A DNA stretch of 64,000 bases from NCBI GenBank assembly GCA_963576735.1, contig OY755172.1, positions 496,001 to 560,000 on the forward strand, given 5' to 3'. Position 1 is the stretch's first letter, and each line of letters begins with the position of its first letter. Under the pieces are notes generated by a model. It saw only the letters and a program-made list of their open reading frames with translations. It had not been told where the DNA came from and made no database searches. Both the position numbers and the translations under genes were made by a program. Shown here piece after piece: positions 54,647 to 64,000 of this stretch. This DNA is from Bedellia somnulentella. Taxonomy: Eukaryota > Arthropoda > Insecta > Lepidoptera > Bedelliidae.

Positions 54647-55068
54647 ATGAGTCGAAATCATATGTATACCGTTCTCGTGCTGCTCTTTGTTAGAAATGTT
54701 GTCGCGCAAAATTTTCAGGACATTATCTCGAATAGTGTACGGAAGCCTGGACTTCCGATGGCGGAGCCTACAGATATGCCTTTAGGACCGAGTCGTAGGA
54801 ACTTCTATCGAATGATGGGTGCGTCTGTGGGGACACGGAGAATGTTCGGAGGTTCTTCTGCATCGATTGCTGAGTGGCCTTCTGCGTGTGCGTTAGGTGA
54901 TATGACTGGTGCGTCGGTGTGTTCTGGAAGTATCATCACGCCGCAATGGGTCCTCACAGCTGGACACTGCATCCACCCGAGGGTCCAGAGGATCATGTAC
55001 AATTCCAATGTGCTCAGCTCCCCCCGATGTTCTGTGGCATTAGTTGATACTGTTTATCGACATCCCGA
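54647..55068 (+). CDS. Secreted trypsin-fold serine protease, exon 1
   Basis: The gene encodes an extracellular S1-family peptidase in at least four exons (54647-55068, 60539-60734, 62757-62945, 63685 to beyond the window). Exon 1 gives a signal peptide (about residues 1-20, 'MYTVLVLLFVRNVVAQ'), a short pro-region, and the cleavage site R65|MFGG. The usual mature start is I-V-G-G; here it is M-F-G-G, and whether Met can form the activating salt bridge is uncertain. The catalytic His is H107 in 'LTAGHC', with the partner Cys in 'SVCSGS'. The exon ends CATCCCGA|GTAAGT. ATG 54647 is chosen for its place after the TATA box; Met6 is an alternative. Specific role (digestive, reproductive or immune) cannot be told from the sequence. 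Confidence 0.88.
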
Positions 55069-55589
55069 GTAAGTGATTCCATTTATTCTATAATATTTTA
55101 TTCGTACTATTCTTTGTAAATTTTAAAACGACATAAAAAAAACTTGATGGTCATGTACTCTGTACAAGAGTTTATGTATTATTTTCAAGTTAATTTAATT
55201 TAACTGAATAAATAAATCAATTCAGATCACAAAAAGTTAGAAAATATCTCCGTCGGTGACGAGACATTATCTACTCCTAAGGTATCACTTATTTTATAAA
55301 GTTGTATAAAACTTTTCAGTCAGTTACTTGGGAGTGTTCCAATTTGAAATGGTTCATGTTAGAGTTCTTTGTTACAAAATCTAGATAGCAGTGAAATGTA
55401 ACTTTAAGATAAGATGAATAAAACCGCATAGAACGATAAATACAAATATTTAATTCAGGTACCATCTCTTTAATGTGCCGCTCAACATTTTGTCACATAA
55501 TAAAAAAAGCAACGTTGCTATATACAAGATATAACATGTAAAGTTACAATTGATACGTACGTAGTACGAACAAATCGTAGAATACCTAG
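55069..55589. other. Intron 1, left part; nothing recognised
   Basis: Starts GTAAGTGATT; AT-rich, no repeat identified before 55590. Intron 1 runs to 60538 (5.5 kb) and is mostly transposon sequence. Confidence 0.6.
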
Positions 55590-55822
55590 ATTTTAGGTGA
55601 CTGATTTATGTCGGCTTACTGACTACCCCACTAAAAGTAACCCACTTCTTCTTACAATGCTGCTTTTGACAATGGTGTTTTTAAGAGATGTGCCTTTAGA
55701 TCTAACCATTCTTTATTTCACGATATTTTCCCCCTTCATTGTGGCTGACGATTTTCTAACTCCAAACCTCTGGCTATCCCTTTTAGCTATTTAAGGCCCT
55801 GTGTATATGTATGTATGTATAT
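55590..55822 (+). mobile_element. S1 SINE, old diverged copy in intron 1
   Basis: 'tatgtcggcttactgactac' to 'ggccctgtgtatatgtatg'; strongly diverged in the middle. Confidence 0.65.
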
Positions 55823-55858
55823 AAGGTCTAACAAAATTTTCTTTAGCTACTAAAAACC

Positions 55859-58025
55859 TGGAGATGAAGGATGAATTGGAAATAGAAGAAGTATGGGATG
55901 TGCTCAAATCGTCAATGGTTGAATGTGCGACGGAAGTATGTGGATTGAGTAAAAGAACAAGTAGACCACCAACAAGTTGGTGGGATAAAGATGTGAAAGA
56001 GGCAGTTGGAGATAAGAAGAAAGCTTGGTTAGATTTACTAGCAATTAAAGCTAGTAAACGAATGGATGCGAGAGTAACCGATGATGTAGTGAAGAATAGT
56101 GAAGATGAATATAAGAGAGTTAAGAATGAGGTTAAGAAGAAAATAGAAAAGAAAAAGCGTGATTTGATAGAATGGTGTGAGAGGAAACTCTCTGATAATT
56201 TCCGGAATAACCAAAAGTTGTTCTGGAAATATATCCGGAAAGAAAAGGGAGTTTCCCAAAACACGACAGTGAATGTAGTGAGAGATGAACAGGGTGAATT
56301 GGCGACGGATGAAAGTAGCATAAGACGAGTATGGAAGAACTATTTTGAGGGACTCTTTGAAAAAGAGGGTTCACCTATTTCTTCGCCAATTGGCAGCAAT
56401 GTTGACTGGAATGAGGCATTGGGTGACAGTAGTGACAGTGAGATTAGTATGGAAGAAGTAATGAAAGAAAAGTATGAAAGTAGGGAAAGCGGCAGGGTAT
56501 GATAGGATAAGTATCGAAATGCTGAGGGCTGGTAAAGGGTTGGTGGCTTCCTGGCTGTACTTCCTTTTTCAAAAGTGTTGGTCGAGTGGTAAAGTACCAC
56601 GAGATTGGTGCAGGGCAGTAATTGTGCCCTTATATAAAGGAAAAGGGTCACACCAGGAAGCTAAAAACTACCGCGGAATCAGCCTACTCAGTGTTGTCGG
56701 TAAATTGTATGCAAAGGTATTGATTGAAAGTGTGATGAATGAAACAGATGACAAAATTTGGGATGTGCAAGCAGGATTTAGAAAGGGAATGGGATGTATG
56801 GATCAAATCTTCTCTTTAAGGAGCATCACTGAAAAGTTCTTAGCCAAGAATCGAAAGGTGTATTGCTCCTTCATAGATTTAGAGAAGGCGTATGATAGGG
56901 TGGTAAGGAAGTATTTGTGGGAGGTGTTATCCAAGTTCGGCTTGGGGAGCAAACTTATACGTGCACTGGTATCACTCTATGAGGATTCTAGTGCATGTGT
57001 AAGAATAAACGGGGAAAACACAGACTGGTTCGGTATCTCTAGGGGTGTCCGACAGGGATGTGTAGCTTCTCCGTGGCTCTTCAACTTGTTCATGGATGAC
57101 TGTCTGATAGAGTTGCGTGAAAGTGATTATGGACTGAGAATGGGTGGATTCGTCATCAAATGCCTCTTATATGCTGATGATCAAGTGTTACTTGCATCGT
57201 CGGTTGAGGAGTTGCAAGAGATGATGAATATTGCATGTGCGTCGTTTGAAAGAAAAGGAATGAGAGTAAATGTGGATAAAACCAAAACCATGGTTTTCGA
57301 GAGAGAGGAGAATATGACTGAATGCGTGATTGAGATCAATGGTAAGAAAGTGGAACAAGTGAAAGAGTTCGTATATCTGGGAAATTTGTTTACTAGGGAT
57401 GGAAAGTGTGATGAAGACATTGAAAGAAGAGTAAAAAAGGGTAATGCGGTAAATGGAGCACTGGATAGTCTCATGTCTAGTCAATCGGTGTCCGAAAAGG
57501 CCCGAATGGCTGTGCATGATGCTGTCCTCGTTCCTACGCTTATGTATGGCAGTGAATGTTGGGTGTGGCGGAAGAAGCATGAAAGCAGAGTAAATGCAGT
57601 AGAAATGAGATCCCTCAGAAAAGTTTGTACTGTAAGGTTATGTGATCGTGTGAGGAATGATGTGATTCGTGAAAGGTGTTGTGTAAAAGATGATATTGTA
57701 AGAAAGATAGAAAAAGGAATGTTGAGATGGTTTGGGCACATAGAGAGGATGGATGACAGTAAAGTGGTGAAAGAGATATATAGAGCCAATGTGGAAGGTA
57801 ATGTAAGTAGAGGACGACCTCGGAGGACACATTTAGATCAAATAGAAAATGTGCTCAAAAAGGCAGGTGTCCGCAGCACGAAGAATAAAAGAGCATGTAT
57901 GAAAAGATTGATGGATGTGAATGAAGCTAGAGAGGTTTGCCAGGATCGTACAAAGTGGCGATCGATAGTCTCTGCCTACCCCAATGGGAACTAACGGCGT
58001 GAGAATATGTATGTATGTATGTATG
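55859..58025 (+). mobile_element. RTE-type LINE, copy 2 (5'-truncated) in intron 1
   Basis: Begins inside the linker coding region ('gagatgaaggatgaattgg', equivalent to about 930 in copy 1) and ends with 'aacggcgtgagaatatg' and a (GTAT)n tail. It is inserted in the sense direction of the protease gene. Only the endonuclease half is lost. Confidence 0.92.
55864..57994 (+). pseudogene. RTE reverse transcriptase (one frameshift)
   Basis: First segment (55864-56502) is the linker. A 5-nt deletion at about 56467 relative to copy 1 shifts the frame, and the rest reads from 56474 to 57994. RT motifs in order: 'GKAAGYDR', 'PLYKGKGSHQEAKNYRGIS', 'QAGFRKGMGCMDQ', 'FIDLEKAYDRV', 'GVRQGCVASPWLFNLFMDD', catalytic 'YADDQ', then the thumb and the RTE C-terminal region ('ECWVWRKKHE', 'LRWFGHIERMDD', 'GRPRRTHLD') to the end 'VSAYPNGN'. 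With the endonuclease absent and the frame broken it cannot move itself; the RT domain alone is still open for 506 codons. Confidence 0.9.
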
Positions 58026-58339
58026 TGTAAAAACCTGTTTTGACTAATACATATTTCTTAATATTTCCATTGCGTCGACCGTTACCCTTTTCAACCAATA
58101 AAGGACTTCAGTTAAATGTAAGCAAAGGCCGGGTTGGATCAACTACTGAAGATATAATCAGTACCAAGTTTCCGTATTTTAGGTTTGACCATTAGTTTTA
58201 ATCGAAAATCGACCCGGAATCTTAAACTTAATCTAATCTTGATTGAAGCGATAAAGTTCCGTCTGAAATCCATTGCTCGATAGGGCTTGGAATCCAACAA
58301 GTTATATCTGTTCCGTGACATTATTTATGCGATGTTTAT
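58026..58339. other. Intron 1; nothing recognised
   Basis: No repeat or coding region seen. Confidence 0.45.
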
Positions 58340-58460
58340 ACTTGTGTACTATCGGATTAGAATAGAACTACCACATTTCTTCTCGTGAGTGTTAGTAAGA
58401 GGCGACACCACACAGCTTTTTAATTGAGTTATCAACTAAGTGATTGGAGAGCCATTACCT
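58340..58460 (+). mobile_element. S1 SINE, diverged 5' part
   Basis: 'tactatcggattagaataga' through 'gattggagagccattacc'. Confidence 0.65.
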
Positions 58461-58470
58461 TTATTTTACG

Positions 58471-58833
58471 GTGAAGCAATGCATCGCGTGGAAACCCACA
58501 TGACTAAATAAGTCATGAAACGGTATATTCGTACGAACATGCGAAAGGCCTACCCCCTATCACGTGAGTTCAATGTCTAAGCCAAACGTGGCTACTCTGA
58601 ACACCAGAAGGGCAAGCACGAGCGGTGTTTAAACTAGTTATCGCGTGCGATAAAGCAGCCATCTCTTACGCACTTACTTAGTATCGTATACTGCCATCTC
58701 ATTCTAACCGTTATCGTGTCGATAAAATAGTGCTCGTGCTTGCCCTACAGGTGACAACAATGTTTCGAGTTTTTTGCCACCCCATCGGGGATATGCGGCG
58801 TGCACGTTTTAGTCTTAGAATGGGTTTCTACTG
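58471..58833 (+). mobile_element. S2 SINE interrupted by a 138-bp MITE
   Basis: S2 without head (58471-58608), the MITE, then the S2 3' end (58747-58833, 'gccaccccatcggggatatg'). Confidence 0.82.
58609..58746. mobile_element. 138-bp MITE with perfect 15-bp terminal inverted repeats
   Basis: Starts AGGGCAAGCACGAGC and ends with its exact reverse complement. It interrupts S2 between 'acaccag' and 'gtgacaa'. The target duplication is short (probably CAG, at most 4 bp), so the superfamily is undecided. Confidence 0.88.
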
Positions 58834-59334
58834 AACCCTTTACGGGTAGCTCCAATTCGCATTTGCCCGTTTTTTTTAAAAGTTTAACCTATACCTTTAA
58901 GTTAACGTCTTCATTATTAAAAAAAGCTCTTGAATTGAACTGGAACAAAACCAATTCATGAAAAAGAACAAAGCAAGAGTCCAAATTATATACATTTAAA
59001 ACGCGAATCCCAGAGCTCTACTCTCAGTAATACAGTGCTCGTTTGCTCCTACAAAGTGAGGCTGACTCAGCGACATTAGCGTTGTAAGTTTTGCTTCGAG
59101 ACACATTTTTTTGTTTAAGTTGTTCTTTTGTAAATGGTTTTTGATTCTCGAGTCAAACGCATTTGCTGATTTTTAATTTTTTACCAAGATTTTTAATATT
59201 ATTTTTAGTCTTAATTTCTTAACGTACACCAAAGCGATAGGGCAACAATATTTATTTAATAAAAATGTAAACAAAAAACATTGTGAATCACACACTTCAT
59301 TTGGTGACAAAAACTATATTCAGTTCAACTTCTG
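58834..59334. other. Intron 1; nothing recognised
   Basis: No repeat or coding region seen. Confidence 0.4.
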
Positions 59335-59472
59335 ATGAAATGGTTGGAGACCCATCACCAACAACCTTTAATCATCAATTTATTTCCCACTCAATTTCCA
59401 AAAGTTCCTGAGAGATTTTATGTTCTGAAGCTCTGGCTACCCCTTTTTGTGATTCATATTGGGATATGTTTG
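59335..59472 (+). mobile_element. S1 SINE, 3' half
   Basis: 'ggttggagacccatcaccaa' to 'gggatatgtttgtatg'; diverged. Confidence 0.72.
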
Positions 59473-59751
59473 TATGTAAATTTACGATGTAAGACAAACC
59501 AGAAATTTATTGAATGTAATTACAGTTGCTACACAACAGAATTAATTAAAGAAAGGAAAATGCACAATACCAATTTTGATTTAATTTTAATTATTTAGCT
59601 TAAGATCTCATATAAATTTGGCTCCAAATTTTACGTCCGCCACTTTTATTTTCGATCAATTTTACTTTTCCATGACGACCTTGAACCTAGAATCAAGAAA
59701 CCGATCCTAAATAAAATAACTTACTTTACCAACTTTTACTTATAACATACA

Positions 59752-60034
59752 TAACATAACATAAACGTTCACGCCGCATATCCCCGAAGGGGTTGGCAGA
59801 GGTACTAATACTTCTGAACATCACGTGACTTTGTCACCTGGTGTTAAGAGTACCCCACGTTTTGCATGGACATTGTACTCACGTGATAGGGGGCAGGCCT
59901 ATCGCCGTTTTGTACGAATACACTGTCACATGACTAAGTACAACTCAGTCATGTGGGTTTCCTCAAGATGTTTTCCCTCACCGTTAACAACCATGATAAT
60001 TAACCACACATATGTCTTTAGAAAAGACAAATTG
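59752..60034 (-). mobile_element. S2 SINE lacking the head
   Basis: AACAT-repeat tail to 'atgtctttagaaaagacaaa'; the tRNA-like head is missing at the right. Confidence 0.87.
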
Positions 60035-60538
60035 GTACTTATTTAAGTATTAAAAAATAAACACATGCGTATAGGTATGTACTGTTTCAGTATTTTCCAA
60101 TTTTACTGCAAAGAAAAAATAGTACGCGGACGTACTAACAGGTTGAATGCTAATAAACTTTAACTGTAAGGTATTGTTTACTCCTAGAAACGCGCAATTG
60201 ACGTGAAAACGGGTCAAAAGTTTCAGGTTATATATGGAATAGTGAAAAATATTTCGGCTGTGTTTCGGCCCAAAAATAATGACACTTATTTTTTGTTTCT
60301 ATTATATATTATATCTTATCCTTGTTGTTTTTTTATTCAGTGCATATAGTATGTTTACTCAGTGCTGAACTGAAGTTTTTACCGATACCTAAAGCACAGG
60401 TTTCCCTTTATAAGGTATCGGTTGTACAACTAATTAAGAACTGTTGTGAAATACTGCCTTAACCGGTTTTACTTCATTGTGACGACTGTGATATAGTTTT
60501 GGAAAATAAAGATTTTATTTATTTTTTATTCATTCCAG
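60035..60538. other. Intron 1, right end
   Basis: No repeat recognised; ends with the acceptor 'tttattcattccag'. Confidence 0.55.
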
Positions 60539-60734
60539 ATACAAAGTCCAGTACAAAGACGAAGGCTACGGCACCGACGTGGTCGGTCTCGTCAACGACA
60601 TCGGTCTGGTGAAGACGAAGACCAACATGACCTTGATCCAGGGTCTGCCAGTCGGCGTGCCTCATGCTGTCGAGCAAGTCTACTATCCGTTCTTTGACTT
60701 GCTGACTCTAGCCGATAAACAGAAGATGGTTAAG
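60539..60734 (+). CDS. Serine protease, exon 2
   Basis: The codon split with exon 1 (GA|A) restores the frame, giving '..HPEYKVQYKDEGYG'. It carries the catalytic Asp, D161 in 'NDIGLVKT', and an NMT sequon. Ends AAG|GTTAGT in phase 0. 196 bp. Confidence 0.9.
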
Positions 60735-60787
60735 GTTAGTGGTGTCGATCAATATTGTCTCTTTACTGCTCCACCCCGTTATGATTA

Positions 60788-61030
60788 AATACATATATAT
60801 ATACTCACGGCTATAAATCCCTTGAAGGGGTAGCCAGAGCTAGGGAATTAGAAATTTCTCAGCCACTTTTGGAAGTTACGTGGAAGCTGGTGAAATAAAG
60901 ATTTCGGGTGATGGATCTCTAACCGCATCGCCCAAAAAATCCTTAAAAGCCCCAATACCGTTAGTCGCCTCTTACGTACACCCACCCGAACGAATGGGGT
61001 AGTGCTATTCTAAGCCGACACAACACAGCT
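60788..61030 (-). mobile_element. S1 SINE in intron 2
   Basis: Tail 'catatatatatactcacggc' at left, 5' end 'ctaagccgacacaacacagc' at right. Confidence 0.9.
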
Positions 61031-61064
61031 ATGATTATGATTTACATTATCAAAGCCTCGAGTC

Positions 61065-61245
61065 CACCATTGTATTCATTAGTATCAGTATCCCTGCCCT
61101 TTATCACGTACGTACACTGTCTAAACAAAACTTACTTTGGACACTAGGTGGCGCTGTCACGGTGTTCATTAGTATTGGTACCTCTGCCTATCTATTCGGG
61201 GATAAACGGCGTGAACATTTATGTTTTATGTTTATGAGTGCACGA
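61065..61245 (+). mobile_element. S2 SINE, diverged 3' half
   Basis: 'cctgccctttatcacgtacg' to 'cggcgtgaacatttatg' and a short tail. Confidence 0.75.
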
Positions 61246-61609
61246 TGAATAGGGTGATACAGCCATAGTCATTTATCTGAGCTGGAAAAGCCACACTCAA
61301 TTTAGGTAAAACTTCACGCTGTTAGAATAATCTGATTATTCCTGAGCACCATTCACATTCATTAATGTTTTCATACATTATTACTTACGCTTCGAACGCC
61401 TGCCTTTTTTAAGCATTTTATATGCATTTATATTTTTTATTCAAAATTAAGAAATGTTAGGTGACAAATGGACAAATGACTACATAATAATCTCAGCATA
61501 ATTATGGGCATATTTTTTCGATGTTATTCGATAAAAAAAACTACACATACAACATAAATACATTTTAATGTAGCTACGAACAATAATTTGAGTAAAAAAA
61601 AGTCTGAAA

Positions 61610-62710
61610 GTTTATTTTTCAAAATTAAATTAATTACTAACATTTTTTAAACATATTTTTTTTAAAATGTTTCATTAACTCGTTGCTTCGGAAGGTGTTT
61701 GTAAAGAGAAGAAGCAACGAAGAAATTCTTTACATTCACATTCTTTCATTGTTTCAAAATATGGTTTGTACAATTTCAGTTTATAAACATGTTTTTACTT
61801 TATAAAAGATTTTCTATGCGACCAAACCAAACGCTAATTTGACATAATTAAAATAATTTGTCCATCACAAGAAACCAATCACATAACGTGAGAAGAAAAA
61901 TCCTACATACATATACTCACGGCTATATTTCCCTAGAAGGGGTAGCCAGAGCTAAAGAATTATAAATTCCTCAGCCACTTTTGGAAGTTGAGTGGGGAAA
62001 AGATGGTAAAAATAAAGGTTTTTGGTGATGGGTCTCCAACCGCATCGCCCAAAAGTTCAATAAAAGCCCCAATACCCTTAGTCGCCTCTTACAACACCCG
62101 TGGGTAGAAAGGGGTAGCGATATTCTAAGCCAGCACTACACGGCAAGAAAAATCCTCACCAGACAATTATTCCTAGGAATAACGAGGGAAGATTTATAGC
62201 TTTACGGACACGGTCATGTGCGCGCATATATGTCCTGCATTTGAAACCAAGTTTCATGTCACCAATACAACCAACGCCTACCAATCTCTATTTTATTTTA
62301 TTTTCTTCGGAAAACTAACAGCCTAATATCTTAATAGATAAAACAAAATATATGACTTAACACCGATTAATAGTTTCCTCCTGTTCTCATCATATAGCTT
62401 CAGCACTTCAATCTTAACTCGCGCAAGCAAATTTTTAATCATTTTAAGTCTGTTAATAATTTTAGTTTTTGGTACAGTCAGATCTGACGATGCTGTTCCA
62501 ACTATATGTATATAACAAATAAAAAAACATGTTTATAAACTGAAATTGTACAAACCATATTTTGAAAAAATGAAAAAATGTGAATATAAAGAGTTTTTTT
62601 GTTGCTTCTTCTCTTTACGAACACCTTCCAAAGCAACGGACTAATGATACATTTAAAAAAATTGTCTTTAAAAAAAATATAGTTTTTAACTCAATTTTGA
62701 AAAATAAACT
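61610..62710. repeat. Inverted repeat with ~190-bp arms in intron 2
   Basis: Arms 61610-61796 and 62522-62710 are reverse complements at roughly 80-85% by eye; shared blocks include 'tatggtttgtacaatttcag', 'gtaaagagaagaagcaac' and 'ggaaggtgtt'. The ~725-bp centre holds a full S1. The right arm ends about 46 bp before exon 3. Confidence 0.85.
61905..62144 (-). mobile_element. S1 SINE, full length with target duplication (reference copy)
   Basis: 240 bp flanked by AAGAAAAATCCT (61893-61904, 62145-62156). This fixes the family's ends: 5' GCCGTGTAGTG, 3' GAGTATATGTATGTA. Subfamily A. The head has no tRNA, 5S or 7SL resemblance I can see. Confidence 0.93.
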
Positions 62711-62756
62711 GTTTTACCATTTTTATTCACAAGTCTACTTTTTCTCCTCTTTCCAG

Positions 62757-62945
62757 GTGTTCGGTTTCGGTCGCACAGAGAAGCTAATGCACGGCGAAAG
62801 CCTAGTATCAGTGGTACTCCGGATGGGCGCGTGTGATCGCAACACGTTCATCTACTGCGCATGCGGCGCGGCCGTGTCGGGGAGGAAGGGGCAGGGGGTG
62901 TGTTCCGGGGACTCTGGTGGACCCGTCGTGCATAGGGGCACTTTG
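62757..62945 (+). CDS. Serine protease, exon 3
   Basis: Acceptor 'tctcctctttccag', phase 0. Contains 'VFGFGRTE' and the catalytic Ser, S259 in 'CSGDSGGPVV'. The residue six before S259 (chymotrypsin position 189) is Gly253 rather than Asp, so trypsin-like Arg/Lys preference is unlikely. Donor TTG|GTGGGT. Confidence 0.9.
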
Positions 62946-63191
62946 GTGGGTAGATATGTAGATAGGTTAATGGTTGCAGTACTTGGTCTATTTTGGGAAT
63001 AGTGGCGCCTATATATTCACTCCGTCCACCCTAGATCTATGTAGAACTATTAGCTACCTCATGCCTTGCAGTAGTTTTTTTTTTTTGGATTAATATGATT
63101 AAGCATGGTGAGTTATTGCAAAATAAGAAATAAACGGTGGAGATCCAAAACTAGGCCTAAATCTTACTATACCGCTTGGCTTAATGAACAT
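62946..63191. other. Intron 3, left part; nothing recognised
   Basis: Starts GTGGGTAGAT; AT-rich with no repeat seen. Confidence 0.5.
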
Positions 63192-63432
63192 GATAAAATG
63201 GGTATACGGACTTATTAGACACAGATCAAGAATCCCCAAATTAAGTTAAACTTGTACTATGGGATTCTAACTCAACTATATATGTATTATAATTTTGTGT
63301 ATATAACATCCAAGACTAAGAAACAATCATTAATGCTGATCGCGTAAAATAAACGTTGCTCTAAGGTGGGATCGAACCCGCAACCTCCGCACCGAGAAGG
63401 TAGTCACCTATCCACTCGGCCAAGGATGCCGT
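63192..63432 (-). mobile_element. S4 SINE in intron 3
   Basis: Minus strand head 'GGCATCCTTGGCCGAGTGG' (A box) and 'GGTTCGATCCC' (B box) with a long variable arm, body 'gatcagcattaatgattg', 3' end 'gatctgtgtctaataagtcc'. Better preserved than the copy at 10918. Confidence 0.85.
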
Positions 63433-63477
63433 CAATCATGAACAAAAGATTGTAAAGGTATTTCGCATACTAGTATC

Positions 63478-63617
63478 TTGGAGACCCATCACCAACAACC
63501 TTTATTTAAGCATCTTTTCCCCACTCATTTTCCAAAAGTGGCTGAGGAGTTTCTAATTCCTTAGCTCTGGCTACCCTTTCTAGGGATTTATAGCCGTGAG
63601 TATAAGTATGTATGTAG
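63478..63617 (+). mobile_element. S1 SINE, 3' half
   Basis: 'ggagacccatcaccaacaac' to 'gccgtgagtataagtatg'. Confidence 0.85.
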
Positions 63618-63684
63618 TATCTTACTTAGTCAAGCCTTAACGACATACTTCGTAAACTCACACTAACATTTCATGAAATTCCAG

Positions 63685-64000
63685 GTTGGTATAACATCAA
63701 TGGGACCAGTTGAATGCACTGAAGGCTACGCTCGCACAACAGCAACCAGCGTGTTCACCTCCATCAGGCAATACGCCGACATGATAAGAAAAACTATCGG
63801 TGAAAAGTCCACCGTAGAGGCTTTGGACTCGAACCACTATCCGCCACAGGCTCCATCATCACGATACCAAGTAATACCAGTTCCTAAAGCTCTGCCATAT
63901 AGAGAGGCGGAAAGAATGGTCCCCTACAGAAGTTTGGCCGTGTCTTTATCAAATTTTAAAGCGATGTTTACTAGAATTTTTGTGACAGTTTTAATGTTGT
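63685..64000 (+). CDS. Serine protease, exon 4 (continues beyond window)
   Basis: Acceptor 'catgaaattccag', phase 0, continuing '..GTL|VGITSMGPVEC', the usual last strands of the fold. After the end of the protease domain ('TSVFTSIRQYADMI') the frame runs on for about 70 residues of Pro/Ser-rich sequence to a hydrophobic stretch at the window edge ('MFTRIFVTVLML'). No stop is reached, so the C-terminus is unknown; a membrane anchor is possible. Confidence 0.85.

Overview
The window looks like a gene-poor, transposon-dense stretch of an insect nuclear genome, most likely a butterfly or moth. It is AT-rich and has two recognisable host genes, both of metazoan type, one split by introns with GT/AG borders. 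The repeats are the kind that fill lepidopteran genomes: Helitrons ending in CTAG, tRNA-derived SINEs with an 'aaaacatcgtgaggaaaccc'-type core, RTE-type LINEs with a GTAT tail, and mariner, piggyBac-like and copia elements. The order assignment is an inference from repeat types; nothing here proves a species. Layout. 1-2040: 5' part of an RTE-type LINE on the minus strand, its reading frame open to the window edge. 2.2-20.9 kb: no recognised host gene; two complete non-autonomous Helitrons, many copies of a 240-bp GTAT-tailed SINE (here S1), a tRNA-derived SINE with an ATGTT tail (S2), a SINE with a long-arm tRNA-like head (S4), and a family carrying a complete tRNA-like cloverleaf between inverted and direct repeats (here TFE). 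21.3-26.6 kb: an RTE 3' fragment, a broken mariner and a duplicated segment that keeps the empty mariner site. 27.6-34.9 kb: a recently inserted LTR element (556-bp LTRs differing at one base) with a copia-type pol, a GC-rich SR-rich gag-like leader and a 19-copy 45-bp minisatellite. 35-50 kb: more SINEs, a TA-flanked MITE, a decayed Helitron/Pif1-type helicase beside a 165-bp inverted repeat, a 5S-rRNA-like SINE, two more Helitrons, and a TTAA-flanked piggyBac-like element nested in S1. 51.3-52.6 kb: a complete FMRFamide-receptor-like GPCR coding exon (minus). 54.6 kb to the right edge: four exons (plus) of a secreted trypsin-fold serine protease with an intact His/Asp/Ser triad; its introns hold a 5'-truncated RTE copy, several SINEs, a perfect-TIR MITE and a 190-bp-arm inverted repeat. 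How parts relate. S1 and the RTE share their 3' end (a CCGTGAG-like motif followed by GTATG repeats), so RTE is the likely source of the machinery that copies S1; a 12-bp target duplication and one 5'-inverted S1 copy support target-primed insertion. TFE copies also have 9-13-bp target duplications, but their 5' end is an inverted copy of their 3' end, which an ordinary SINE lacks. TFE is the best candidate here for an undescribed element type. The LTR element looks like a chimera, because a second copia-style polypurine tract plus LTR start lies 1.5 kb inside its outer LTR. Boundaries of degenerate repeats are approximate (tens of bases).
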